Of a stretch of DNA of 64,000 nt, positions 41,401 to 50,988 are shown piece by piece; positions within the stretch are counted from its first letter, which is position 1; each line of letters begins with the position of its first letter. A program made the translations under genes and the position numbers. The notes beneath the pieces were generated by a model, which ran no database searches, was not told where the DNA came from, and was given only the letters and a program-made list of their open reading frames with translations. The DNA is from Lanius collurio (Eukaryota; Chordata; Aves; Passeriformes; Laniidae): positions 22,247,225-22,311,224 of the forward strand of contig JACBWW010000015.1 of NCBI GenBank assembly GCA_020086605.1. Direction: 5' to 3'.

Positions 41401-42299
41401 AGGATGACACTACCAAAAACCATGGTGAAACATTTCTGGAAGTGTAAAGGCAGACCCTGGTTAAATGTCCTTTGCTTTGAGCAATGTCTTGCAACTGGAA
41501 ATACTTTTGAAGCACCTGGAATAAAGTGTGTTGAGTAGAAAGTGGTGGCACACATCCTGCACTCTTGCCCCACCTATGGCCCTGGGCTCCTGCTGTCCAC
41601 AGCAAGTCACTTAACATTGCTGGGCCTCTGGTCCTTCTCCACAGACAGGGTAATTCCTCCTCAGGCCAGAGGAAAAGATCAGGGATTGGGAACTGTGAGT
41701 AGTAGTGCCTAAATGAGCCTTAGACGAGCTCCCAGCTGTACCATGTCTGCAGGATGGTTGTGCAGTCCTACTGCAAATCATCCCAGCTTGTTGACAGTCG
41801 GCATTTCGGGGGACCTTCGCGTAGCACCAGCCCTTAGTTCAGCATTAGTACTGGCATGAGAAAAATAAAATAGTGTAAACTATGGCTAATACAAAGCAAA
41901 TACTAAAATGATAATTTTGCCCACAGCAACTGAAATCTAAAGCAGATAAACTGTGTCTCTGTGTGGAAGTCCTTATCCCTCTTTTCATTGCTTTCCAAAA
42001 TGAAGTATGAAGGAGCCCCCTCCCCACTCTGAGAGGGATCCCTGCTTCCCCTGCCTTCCTGCTTTGCTCTGACCCTGTGCACAGCCCACTCCCAATCCAG
42101 TGGAAACTAACAGCAAGGGTTCTCCCAGCCTCTCCAGCCACAAATATTTAGGCAGAAGAACTATCTTTTCTGTGTTAAAAAACCCCAATAAATAAATGCA
42201 CCACTTTCCTTCTTTTTTGAAGGAGACTTTAGAGAAAAGATGTTGCAGGAGACATTGTCATGCACGGCTCTTACAGAAGCTAGGCCAGTGGATTTAATA
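38443..42299. other. Intergenic, no gene recognised
   Basis: The region is AT-rich and apparently unique. An A-run of about 16 lies at 39051-39066. A small CpG-bearing patch occurs at 41798-41835. There are no convincing coding frames. Confidence 0.5.
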
Positions 42300-43479
42300 A
42301 ATTAATAAATAAATAAAAAAGCCGATCTCCTCGCACTGCTCCCAGGAGAAGCGGGGGCGGCCCCAGCTGGCAGGGAAGGGGGACCGGGGTGTAGCTGCTG
42401 GTGGCGGATGTCGCCCCGGAGCCGGGAGCGAGCAGGAACCTTTCTCGGGCAGGATAAAAATGTTGACTGTAGATAAGCGAGGTGCAGGTGGGGACTGAGG
42501 GCACGGCGGCGGCCCCGGCCGGCCCCCGGGATTTGCTTTTGGGGTTTATGGGAAGCAGGTGATGCCGCTCAACGGTCTCGAGCTTAGCCAACGTGTCCCC
42601 TGAACCAGAGTTCAGCCAGTGCACGTCGGCGGTCCGGGCATCTCCCGGCTTTGCAGAGCCCTTGGAGGAGGAAGGGAGCAGACAAAACAAATAAAAGCTC
42701 AGAAACTTGCAGAGTCAAACGATTTCTCCTGTCCGGGGACACAACTGCGATAGCTCCACTGGCTCGTTGCGGGACGCATCTCAGAGGTGCCGGGGTCCTG
42801 GGTGCAGGCTCGGCATCCTCCCCGGGCTCCCCGGCCCCGGATGGGATGGAGGGACGAGTCACCTCCCGGCGTGTCCCGCCACAGCAGCGGTGACGGGTCC
42901 CGCGCATCCCCCACGCGTGCCGGGGTCCCGAAGGCCGGGGGGCGACCTGGTGTCCGTCCCGTCCCTCCGCACCTGTCGGGCTCTGCCACCCTCTGAGCCA
43001 GAGGATTTTGCAGTGCAGTGCAGCGTAGTGTTACACGTCAGCCCGTACGTGATGCGCTGCTCGCTTCCCATCCCTGCTCCTGCTTCTGGATAAAACTGCG
43101 TTTCTGAGCATCGGATGGGAACAAAAAAAAAAAAGCCCCAAGGCCGAAGGTGTTGAAACACAAAAATATCAGTGAGTGGTTGGAGCTGAAATGATACGAG
43201 CTGACCCGGTAGGGTCGAGGGATTTGCTTGTCCCGCGTAGGTCTTTTAAACACCAATCTGACAAGCCGGAGAGGGATTTACCGTGCCGGTGGGCCCGGTG
43301 TCCTGTTTCAGCGAGTCACGTACCATTAAAGAGGCACTTTTACAAGTTTGCGGCGAGGCGCTGAGGCATTCAAAGCTGCTCGCTCGAGAGGAAAACCCGC
43401 GGCGGCAGCGCTTGGGGAAAGGGTTAACCCGCTGGCCGCCCTGCCTGGGAAATGATGGTAAATTACCCGGCGCGTTCTC

Positions 43480-43610
43480 CCGGGGAAGAAATTAGACTTC
43501 AAAAGGGCTGGAGCCCTTCTGAATATATATCAAGCAGATGGGCTGATGCGCTGTCTCGCTGATGTGCCATTGATTAACCGCCCCACAAAAGTGCTGCAGC
43601 CCCGCTCGCC
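43480..43610. promoter_or_regulatory. Possible conserved element with E-box
   Basis: An AT-richer islet inside the CpG domain contains an E-box CAGATG at about 43535, a homeobox-type 'attgattaacc' near 43570 and balanced composition. The E-box core fits the CAGMTG sites preferred by ATOH1-type bHLH dimers. Function is inferred from texture and position, about 5.5 kb 3' of ATOH1. Confidence 0.25.
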
Positions 43611-43770
43611 CGCGGCGGGTGCGCGCCGCCGCCCGCCTCTCTCCGGGGCACCCCGGCGGCGGCAGCGCGCCTCGGTGTTGAGCGGGGGGAAAGGGGTGGC
43701 CGCCGCAAGACGTCGGGAAAGAAAGATAAGAAATCAGAGAGGGGAGAGCAGGGGAAGAAGGGGAAGAAAA

Positions 43771-43820
43771 AACAAACAAACAAACAAACAAAAAAAACCA
43801 ACAAAAAAACAAACAACAAA
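43771..43820. repeat. (CAAA)n simple repeat
   Basis: A tetranucleotide AAAC/CAAA array of about 50 bp, imperfect at its end. It follows a purine-rich tract (43720-43770). Confidence 0.9.
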
Positions 43821-45471
43821 ACACACGTGGGAAAAAACGAGGTGAAATATAAAAAGGAATCTTCAGAAACGGAGGGAATTCGCTTTCTCACCCCCAAATC
43901 TCTCCTTCCCTGTCAGCACTACTGAGAGCCCATCCCCGCGCTGCACAAGCTCTCATCTCAAGTTCCAGCTGCGCTCCGCGCTGCAGCGGGTGCGACGGGC
44001 CGGCACCTCCCCACCCCAAGCAGCCTCGGTTAAACGAGCTGGGAGCGAAAAGTTGCGGAGAGCGGCAGAAGACCCGAGCTCTCTCTGCTCCCCGCTGCTT
44101 GACGGGGCAGAGGCGGCCGCTCCGCCGCTGGCGCCCCGTGGGGAAGAGCCCGGCTGCGGCCCCGAGCTGGGGGGCTGCGGGTGTCGCATCCACCCCCGGA
44201 GCAGCTCAGTAAAAACGCCTGCTCCCTCCTCCCGGGCCTAAGCGGGATGGGAGAAAAGCACACGCCAGAAAGTCACCCATTGTAGCGTTTAAATGCTTCA
44301 CCGCTCAAACTGCCTTTGACACGCCTTGGCTGGGCTCCCGAAGGCATCCCGAGCCACTCGAAAGCACTTCAGAAGAGGCCTCTCTGTCTGCCCCGCTCTG
44401 GGCAGCCTGGAAATGGCCAGCGGAGGCAGCGGCAAGGCACACACCGCACATGATCAGGGCACCCAGCGCACCGGTACAGCGCAGCCCGCGGAGCCGCGCT
44501 CCCATCCACTGCCGAGGGTGCAGCCGTTCTGGAAATCGTCCTTAGAGAGAGTCCGCCTGAAGTTAACAGGGGCTGGTGGCAGGGCAGCATGTGGCCTTCC
44601 GAGGCCCCAGCCCAGCTCCCGGAGGGCAACCGGTCTTGCGCCCCAGCTCCGGTTCCGGCGGACACACAGCCCCGAGCAAAGACCCTTCCGCGTTGCAAGG
44701 ACTTAGCCGGGGAGGAAAACTTGTCCCCTTGTCCCCCAGGGTGCGCCGGCATCTCCTCGCTCCAGCCTCGCCTGCCCGCGGAGAGGATGCTCCCCACCCG
44801 GGGCCCGCAGGATCCCCCCTCACCCACGCACAAGCGGATCCCTCGCCACTTTCCCCGCGTTTTCCTCTCCCGAATAAGCCCGTCACGGGCACATGCGACA
44901 ACGGGTGACCACACACAAGGTCGGCTCCTGCCGGGTACCGGCATCGGTGCCCGTGTGTGGCAGTGTCAGAGGTGGGGCCGCGGGAGTCAGGGACACACAG
45001 ACAATCACAAGCCGGGAGGTGCCCCAGGTTGGGCTGTGGGGCGGAAAGTTTCCGGGGCGCTTCCCTCTGCTCCTGCACGGAGCAGGGGATTTCTGCGTGT
45101 GTCCATCGCTGCTGCAGCGGCTCGGACCCCAGAGGCTCGGACCCCTGTGAGCGAGTGCACGTGTGTGCAGGCGGCCACGCGTGTGCACGGCCGGCTGTGC
45201 CGGCCTCCGCGTGGGCTCGTCCGTCCCTCTGTGGGCGCCTGCCCCTCCGCACTGTCGGAGCAGACACGCTGGGCCGTTCCTGCGTATCTTTTTCTCATCC
45301 TTTGTCTCCCTTTCTTTGGCTTTGACTCTTTCAGGTGCCCCGGCGGTGCCCTCGCGTGCTGCTGGTTGCTGGGAGGTGGCGTGGCTGCCACTGCGCTGCT
45401 GTTGTGCAGGGGGAGGGAGGGAAGGGGGCTTGAATGCTGGCTGTTGTGCTCGGCTGGGGTGGGGGGCCGCC

Positions 45472-45512
45472 GAGGAGGAGGAGGCCGATGATGATGATGA
45501 TGGAGGGGAGGG
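45472..45512. repeat. (GAG)n/(GAT)n trinucleotide runs
   Basis: Short GAG/GGA repeats are followed by five GAT-type units and more purine-rich sequence, all non-coding as far as can be seen. Confidence 0.8.
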
Positions 45513-45639
45513 GGTGACGATGGAGCTCACCGCGGGCGCGCAGCTCCCTGGGGAGCCGCCTGAAAGGCCGCTGCGCTCACCAGCTGACAACGCGTGCTCC
45601 GCTCCAGACACGGCGCACCGCGGCCGGGAGCGAGGCCAG

Positions 45640-45676
45640 ACCCCCCCCCCTCCTCCCTCCAGCCCCCCTGTCCCCC
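45640..45676 (-). other. Potential G-quadruplex, minus strand
   Basis: The plus strand has C-runs of about 11, 3, 6 and 5 separated by short loops, so the minus strand (the ATOH1 sense strand) carries at least four G-runs within 37 bases. A further pyrimidine-rich stretch runs from 45740 to 45840. Whether the structure forms is a prediction. Confidence 0.6.
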
Positions 45677-45707
45677 GCATTGTCCGCCCCAAAGCATTGT
45701 CCGCCCC
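45677..45707. repeat. Tandem 14-bp SOX/SP-like motif
   Basis: GCATTGTCCGCCCC occurs twice, at 45677-45690 and 45694-45707, separated by AAA. Each unit joins a SOX-like CATTGT to an SP/KLF-like CCGCCCC. It lies about 3.4 kb beyond the ATOH1 stop codon, near the distance reported for the mammalian 3' enhancer. Confidence 0.6.
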
Positions 45708-46259
45708 GCTCTAATTAAGAAACACTGGCCCCACGGCCAGCTCCCCCCCTCGCCCCCCCCCTGGTCCCTGCTCTTTTCTGGTCTCCCCTCGCCGGGTTTA
45801 ACCCTTTCTCCCCCTTCCCTTCCTCCTCCCTCCCCGAGGCCAGAGGTTGAGCTAACAGCAGCCGGAGAGCTGCACGGCAGAGATGAGCACCGGCCCCGCC
45901 ACCACAGTGCCTCGCCCCGTTCCGTTCCCCCGAAATCCCCGTCGCCGGGACAGCCGGGCAGAGACCCGCACCGGAGCCTGCGGCCGTTCCTCATCCGACG
46001 ACCCGGGCTCAAAAGTCAACGAAGCCGCCGAGAGCCTCGCACAAAGGCGACCGCCTCCCCAATCCCCCCGTGCCCCCGCGATGGTTTCGCACATCCCGGA
46101 GGACAGTTAGCGCTCAGCCAAAATTTAACGCTCGGATAGTGCGCTTCTGACTTGTCCTTTTCAAATAAAAGCCCGTTTAGGATGATAAAACCCCACGAAG
46201 CAGACCGGGCGAGACTGCTTCCAGGGGCTGGTGCGCGTCTCTGCTCTTGTTAAAAAACT

Positions 46260-46690
46260 TTGCGGTAGTCTATACAAAACAAACACTGTCGCAAGCTCAA
46301 TAAAGCGATTTATCCATCTTCATTACTTAAAGAAATGTTGTCTCTTTGTTTGTTTGGGAGATGTTAAGCATGCTTAGCTTGCAACACATAGTTGATTCCT
46401 TTGCTAGTATCTTGGATACTTGGAGCTGACTTTGGAAGGTAGGAGCTAATTGCTAATAATGGAGAGAAAGGAACCAGCCAGCATAGCGGGAGTGGCCTGG
46501 CATATGGGGAATGAGCGGTCTGAAATACTCAATGTTCAAGTTTCCAAAATATTAATGAGATTATAGCAACCTGCAGCTATACGTTACAGCTTGTTAACGG
46601 AGTGCAAGAGAGGGGGGCTGCCAAGCGGTTGTTATGCAAACTCTATAGCCGAACCTTAAAATGGGAATGAGTCTGGGCATCTCTTTCAAA
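46260..46690. promoter_or_regulatory. Candidate ATOH1 3' enhancer
   Basis: A ~430-bp AT-richer, complex islet sits inside the CpG domain 2.4-2.8 kb beyond the ATOH1 stop codon. In mammals the autoregulatory ATOH1 enhancer lies about 3.4 kb 3' of the coding region. Visible motifs are an E-box CATATG (46501-46506), a perfect 12-bp palindrome TAAGCATGCTTA (46365-46376), homeodomain words TAATTG and TAATAATGG (46446-46460), ATTAATGAG (near 46550) and a POU octamer variant ATGCAAAC (46634-46641). A run of 32 A ends it abruptly. Identity with the known enhancer is inferred from position and motif density; I could not align it. Confidence 0.5.
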
Positions 46691-46695
46691 GAAGA

Positions 46696-46698
<3 letters not shown>

Positions 46699-46730
<32 letters not shown>
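46699..46730. repeat. A32 homopolymer
   Basis: An uninterrupted run of 32 A directly flanks the candidate enhancer. The length is prone to sequencing error. Confidence 0.95.
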
Positions 46731-46731
<1 letters not shown>

Positions 46732-47212
46732 CAAAAAAGAGGAAGAAAAAGCCCCTCAGAGGGCGAGTGCTGCGCTGAGGCTACGAGCACCAACCGCGCC
46801 ACGCCGTGCGCTCGTCTGTCGAGGGAAGGGGACCCGACCGAGGGAGTGGGGGGGATTTTGATGCCCTCTTTTCCATCACCTCGTGTGCTCGCAGCCGCAG
46901 AGGCAGCGCCCGGGATGGCGGGGCGGCGAGAGGCTGCACGCACCCCTTCAACCCACGGCCGGGACCCCCGGGACCCCACCGCCGGTGCTGCCCCTCAGTC
47001 ACAGCGGCTGCCGGCGCTTCACCCGCGTCGGGTACATCCCCAGACTAAACCAAATTAACAAATCAACATCCCCAAAGTTGGTGGTTTTGTGCTCCGCCGC
47101 ATCACTCCCGTTATGGGACCACCCGCGTGCCCCCTAAGATGCGAGACCGGCTTCCACAGCCCAGAAATCAGTGCCGGTAACCAAAGCTGACCTACCCCGA
47201 CAAAGCAGGAGT

Positions 47213-47218
47213 TTTATT
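47213..47218 (-). terminator. Possible distal poly(A) signal for ATOH1
   Basis: TTTATT on the plus strand gives AATAAA on the ATOH1 strand. The minus-strand sequence just downstream is G/U-rich ('ctttgtcggggtaggtc'), as expected of a cleavage-site downstream element. Use of this site would give a 3' UTR of about 1.9 kb. Confidence 0.3.
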
Positions 47219-48152
47219 AGGAAGGGAAATGACCCTCCCGATAAACTTTCCACCCTGCGGGACCGTACCCCCCTTCGGCAGGTACCGGCGGCAGCCGCGG
47301 GTGCTGGCGGCGGGCAGGGCAGGGCGACAGCCCGGGGTTACCGCGGGGGCAGGTGCCCTGTTTCTGCAGGGAAAAGCGACACCCTCACGGGCTTCGCTCC
47401 CCCGGGAGCCACTCCCCCGGCCGCGCCTGGTGAACTGATCACCTCTCCGACACCCCCCTCCCAGTGTCACCTGCTGAACCCAGCGGGACCCCGGCACCGA
47501 CGCGGCTCCGGTTTAGCCCCGGGTCTGGTGTCACGAGCAGGCTGGGCTGAGCATCAGTCAGTCTCCCGTTCCCGTCTGGGTTTAGCTCGAGCCCTGGGGT
47601 CACATCCTGATCCCCTGGCGACCCGCGGCGCTGCTCGCGTGTCCCCAAAACCCAGCCGGCTTCCCCGTCCGCTCCCAGCCCTTTCCGCTCGGCTTATACA
47701 GAGGAGGCTCCGTGGGGATATCTGGTGGCGTCCGCGACTAGAGGAGGAGGGGGGAAGAAGGGAATGATGTGACTCGAGCGGTGGTGCGGGGTCAGGCTCT
47801 ACAGAGCAGCGACAAGATCCTTACCCTGCACTTGTTGCAATTATCCCTGTTCAGCTGGGAACTGCGGGACGGAGACACGGGAACTGGGAAACGGGACACG
47901 GTCCCGGCGGTGCAGGGAGCGGAGGCAGTGCTGCTCCACGAGGGGCAGAGGCTGCCCCGGACCCGGGTCCTCCCGTCCCTCTGCAAACAGCCAGGGCGCC
48001 CCATCGGCTCCCCGGAGTATCGCCCTCGTCTCTGTACCTCTAACCACCGCCGAGGAGTTTGACACCTCCCCGGCGAGGGGAGGGCGAGGCGAGAAGTTGA
48101 ACTTGACCACGCTTTGAGGCTGATTTTGTTTTGGTTGGGTTTTTCCCCCACG

Positions 48153-48158
48153 TTTATT
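48153..48158 (-). terminator. Possible proximal poly(A) signal for ATOH1
   Basis: This is the first AATAAA on the minus strand after the ATOH1 stop codon, giving a 3' UTR of about 0.93 kb. The sequence beyond it is A/C-rich rather than G/U-rich, which weakens the call. The AT-rich islet 48120-48460 around it could be the 3' UTR end or a conserved element. Confidence 0.3.
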
Positions 48159-48580
48159 TGATCTCAAAAAAATATTTAAAATTAAAATACATAAAACAAT
48201 GGCAGCTGGCTTTGCTAAAATCAAAATAAACGATTCTCGTCGTAGAAAAGAATTTTTTTTAAAAAAAGAGAGAAGCAGAAAGAATTGCAAACACTGCATA
48301 ATAAATACGTTTCCTATTACCACAAAAGGAAGATAAAACTGACATAAAAGTTTGACACGACAAAACTGTTTTCGTTTTTAAGAGAGCGTTAGGATTAAGT
48401 GGCTTAATTAAATATTGGTCTCCAATTGGCAGTTAGTAGCTTTCCTCTTGAAACTGCATCTCCAGCCGCTGATAAAGTGCTTGCGCCAAGTTTCCCCGAC
48501 AAAAGACGCCGACATGGTGCTCTAAGGAAAATCCAATTTTTCTCCGCTATTTACAGGTTAAGACGGTGCGTTATTGACTT

Positions 48581-48604
48581 TGTGTGTTTGTGTGTGTGTG
48601 TGTT
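48581..48604. repeat. (TG)n microsatellite
   Basis: TGTGTGTTTG followed by seven TG units. It is short and interrupted once. Confidence 0.9.
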
Positions 48605-49086
48605 TCCACAGCAATACGACCCACGGCAGGATCGGTGTCCTGGAAGACGGGGGTGTCAGGGCGGGTTCACGGCCGGGTGGGGATGGCGCCGGCGGCACCG
48701 CAGCACCCCCGGCAGCGGGGCCAGGCATTCTCCCTGCGCATCACCTGCTCGCCGACGGGGCGAGCCAGGCTCCGCGCTGCGAGGTGGCGTGTTGGCAGGA
48801 GGGAACGGCAACGACTTCTAGGCGAAAGAAACTTTCGAAGTGTTAACTAAAAATGAAAACAAACCAACCGACCCTGACAGACAGGGCGGGTACAGTCACT
48901 CGCTAACAGCCATCTCCCCTGGACAAACCAGGGGCTGCCGGGGTGGGAGACGAGGGGATGGGTTTCAAAGCGACCGAGGGGAGCCGATGCCGTCCGTGGC
49001 GGCACCGCGTCCGGCTGCTCACCCCACGGCGGAGTCTGTGCTTCGAGGGGCGGCCTTGGGGGGGTGTCAGGGACGACGCCCCTGCC

Positions 49087-49618
49087 TTAGCTGGCCTCAT
49101 CGGAATCGCTGTAGTGGGAGCGGGGCGAGAACTCCCCGTCGCTCCTGTGGGACCGGGGAGACGTCTTGCTCCTCTCCTGCGGCGGCTGCCCGGGCTGCGG
49201 CATGAGGAGGGCGGGGGAAGGGGCTCTCTGTCCCATCAGGGCGCCCTCCGCAAAGGAGAAGTGCAGCGGGTCGAGCTGCACCGAGTAGCCCCCCGCGGCC
49301 GGCGGAGGGGGGAAGCGAGTCCTGCCGTGCCCGGGGGGCGACGCTCTGGGCGGCCCCGGCGGCGGCGCCGGTGGCCCCGGCGGCGCTCCAGCCCCTGCGG
49401 CGGCGCAGGGCGGCTCGAAGGGGGCCCCGCGGTGCTCGGCCTTGCCGGGGGTGTCGGGAGGGGCGGCGGGGCCGTGCAGCAGCTCGGCCAGGGCGCTGAT
49501 GTAGATCTGCGCCATCTGCAGCGTCTCATATTTGGAGAGCTTCTTGTCGTTGTTGAAGGAGGGGATGACATTGCGCAGCTGGTCGAAGGCGTGGTTCAGC
49601 CCGTGCATCCGCCGCCGC
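49087..49618 (-). CDS. ATOH1: ATOH1, atonal bHLH transcription factor 1 (N-terminus lost in gap)
   Basis: ATOH1 is a nuclear proneural transcription factor that pairs with E-proteins and binds CAGMTG-type E-boxes to specify inner-ear hair cells, cerebellar granule neurons, dorsal spinal interneurons, Merkel cells and gut secretory cells. The visible 176 residues begin in the basic region (RRRM). Helix 1 ([15 protein letters not shown]) follows at visible residues 5-19, then a loop ([12 protein letters not shown]), then helix 2 ([16 protein letters not shown]) ending at 47. A Pro/Ala/Gly-rich linker spans about 49-105, [14 protein letters not shown] lies near 109-122, and the Ser-rich tail ending [10 protein letters not shown] is characteristic of ATOH1 rather than ATOH7 or NEUROG. 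The stop TAA is at 49087-49089. The family is single-exon. The start codon and roughly the first 120-150 residues fall in the N-run; sequence beyond the gap does not look like an ATOH1 N-terminus, so it is probably 5' UTR. Confidence 0.97.
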
Positions 49619-49992
49619 NNNNNNNNNNNNNNNNNNNNNNNNNNNNNNNNNNNNNNNNNNNNNNNNNNNNNNNNNNNNNNNNNNNNNNNNNNNNNNNNNN
49701 NNNNNNNNNNNNNNNNNNNNNNNNNNNNNNNNNNNNNNNNNNNNNNNNNNNNNNNNNNNNNNNNNNNNNNNNNNNNNNNNNNNNNNNNNNNNNNNNNNNN
49801 NNNNNNNNNNNNNNNNNNNNNNNNNNNNNNNNNNNNNNNNNNNNNNNNNNNNNNNNNNNNNNNNNNNNNNNNNNNNNNNNNNNNNNNNNNNNNNNNNNNN
49901 NNNNNNNNNNNNNNNNNNNNNNNNNNNNNNNNNNNNNNNNNNNNNNNNNNNNNNNNNNNNNNNNNNNNNNNNNNNNNNNNNNNNNNNNNNNN
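49619..49992. other. Assembly gap (374 N)
   Basis: The run of N removes the N-terminal coding part of ATOH1, including the start codon and most of the basic region. Both edges are extremely GC-rich, the usual reason for sequencing drop-out in bird genomes. The true length may differ from 374. Confidence 0.99.
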
Positions 49993-50900
49993 CGGGGAGA
50001 GCCCTGCACCGGGCAGCGAGCCTGCCGAACGAGGGGAAAGGGGGGGGGGGTTCGAGAAGAGCCCCGACGGCGTGGCGCCCCGCACCGGGCAGCGGCGGGC
50101 GGCTCTGCCGACTGAAGGAACCTACACCCCGTGGCACCGGGCCGTCCCCGCCGCTGCATTCTCTGAGGACGCTCCGTCGCGCCCGCCTGGGGAAACATGC
50201 TTTTCCTCATAGCCGCCGCTGGCTAAACCTCGGAGGCTCCGGTAATTGCCCGCCTTGGCCTCCCTGCGCCGGGCGAGAGTAGCTGTCGGTCCGTCTAGCT
50301 CTCAGTGCGGCCGCAGCAACCCTGCCCGGGCTGTCGGTGCGGAGCGCTGCCCGCCCGGGCCGGTACGGGAGGCGGTGCAGGGAGCGCGGCGCCGCTGTGC
50401 GGGGGTTTGGCTGCGAAGCCGCCGAGGGAATGCCCTCGGTTTTAGAGCGATAATGCCGGGCGCACGCGGGAAGCCCACGCAGGACCTGGTAGGTGAGAAG
50501 CGCTAGCGTTTGCAGCCGGGACAGCACATTGCCCCCGGAGCTGCCACGTTTTCGGCAGGGTCCCGATCCCCCGCGAGCGAGTCCTTTTGTTGGGCCAACA
50601 ATAGCTGGCCAAAGGTGGTGGAGAGGGAAATAGATCCGTGCACGCATCTTAACTTCCCTTCCGCGCTGCCTCCCCTCCCGCCACCGCCGCCTGCCTGGAG
50701 AGGAGAAGTGGAGGTTTGCCCGTGTGAATAGGCGTGTGGAGAACAAAGTGATGGGCACAGTATGAGGTAGATATGTTTTTTCAAAAGTGAATAACTCGCA
50801 AGCCAAGGAGGGAGCGAGGGAGCCCAGCAGCTCAAAGCGGAGCGGCAGCGACATGAAATGAGCAGCCTCACAAGTTTAGGAAGCCGGCTGGGCACGCTTG
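49993..50900 (-). promoter_or_regulatory. ATOH1 5' UTR and proximal promoter region (inferred)
   Basis: This CpG-rich sequence lies directly upstream of ATOH1 on its strand. No clear TATA box is seen. A near-perfect 15-bp palindrome (arms TTGTTGG and CCAACAA around one G) lies at 50587-50601, followed by 'agctggccaaagg'. CpG density drops after about 50700 and ends near 50900. The transcription start cannot be placed from sequence. Confidence 0.5.
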
Positions 50901-50950
50901 GCGCAAGGCAGGCTCCTGGGGGCCCACCTTCCACAAAAAACTGGATGGTA

Positions 50951-50988
50951 TTGAGAAAACACGATGCTGATGGTTTGTTTTCTTTAAA
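50951..50988 (+). repeat. Short repeat at island edge, copy 1
   Basis: TTGAGAAAACACGATGCTGA and the following TGGTTT-type sequence recur at 56939-56976 with very few differences. Both copies mark the point where a GC-rich block gives way to a T-rich tract (T17 at 51017-51033 here), and both are followed by a similar 'atgctt' word. Confidence 0.7.

Larger units (their letters stand above)
42300..50900. promoter_or_regulatory. Broad CpG-rich domain around ATOH1
   Basis: From about 42.3 kb to 50.9 kb the sequence is strongly GC-rich with high CpG density, broken by AT-richer islets at about 43.5, 46.2-46.7 and 48.1-48.4 kb. Broad CpG domains covering a short developmental transcription-factor gene and its flanks are typical of Polycomb-regulated loci. 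The domain extends much further 3' of ATOH1 (about 7 kb) than 5' of the N-gap (about 1 kb). The long open frames on both strands within it are explained by the rarity of AT-rich stop codons. Confidence 0.75.

Noticed and set aside
44563..45692. Long overlapping open frames on both strands (for example plus 44589-45491, minus 44563-45267 and minus 44883-45692)
   Set aside because: They lie in the CpG-rich domain where AT-rich stop codons are scarce. Several frames on both strands are open at once, the residues are mostly Pro/Gly/Ala/Arg/Ser and no domain is visible.
49990..50085. Extension of the ATOH1 frame through the gap to an ATG at 50085
   Set aside because: The residues before the gap (Pro/Ser/Gly-rich) do not resemble an ATOH1 N-terminus and the frame across N bases is arbitrary. 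The real start should lie inside the gap.
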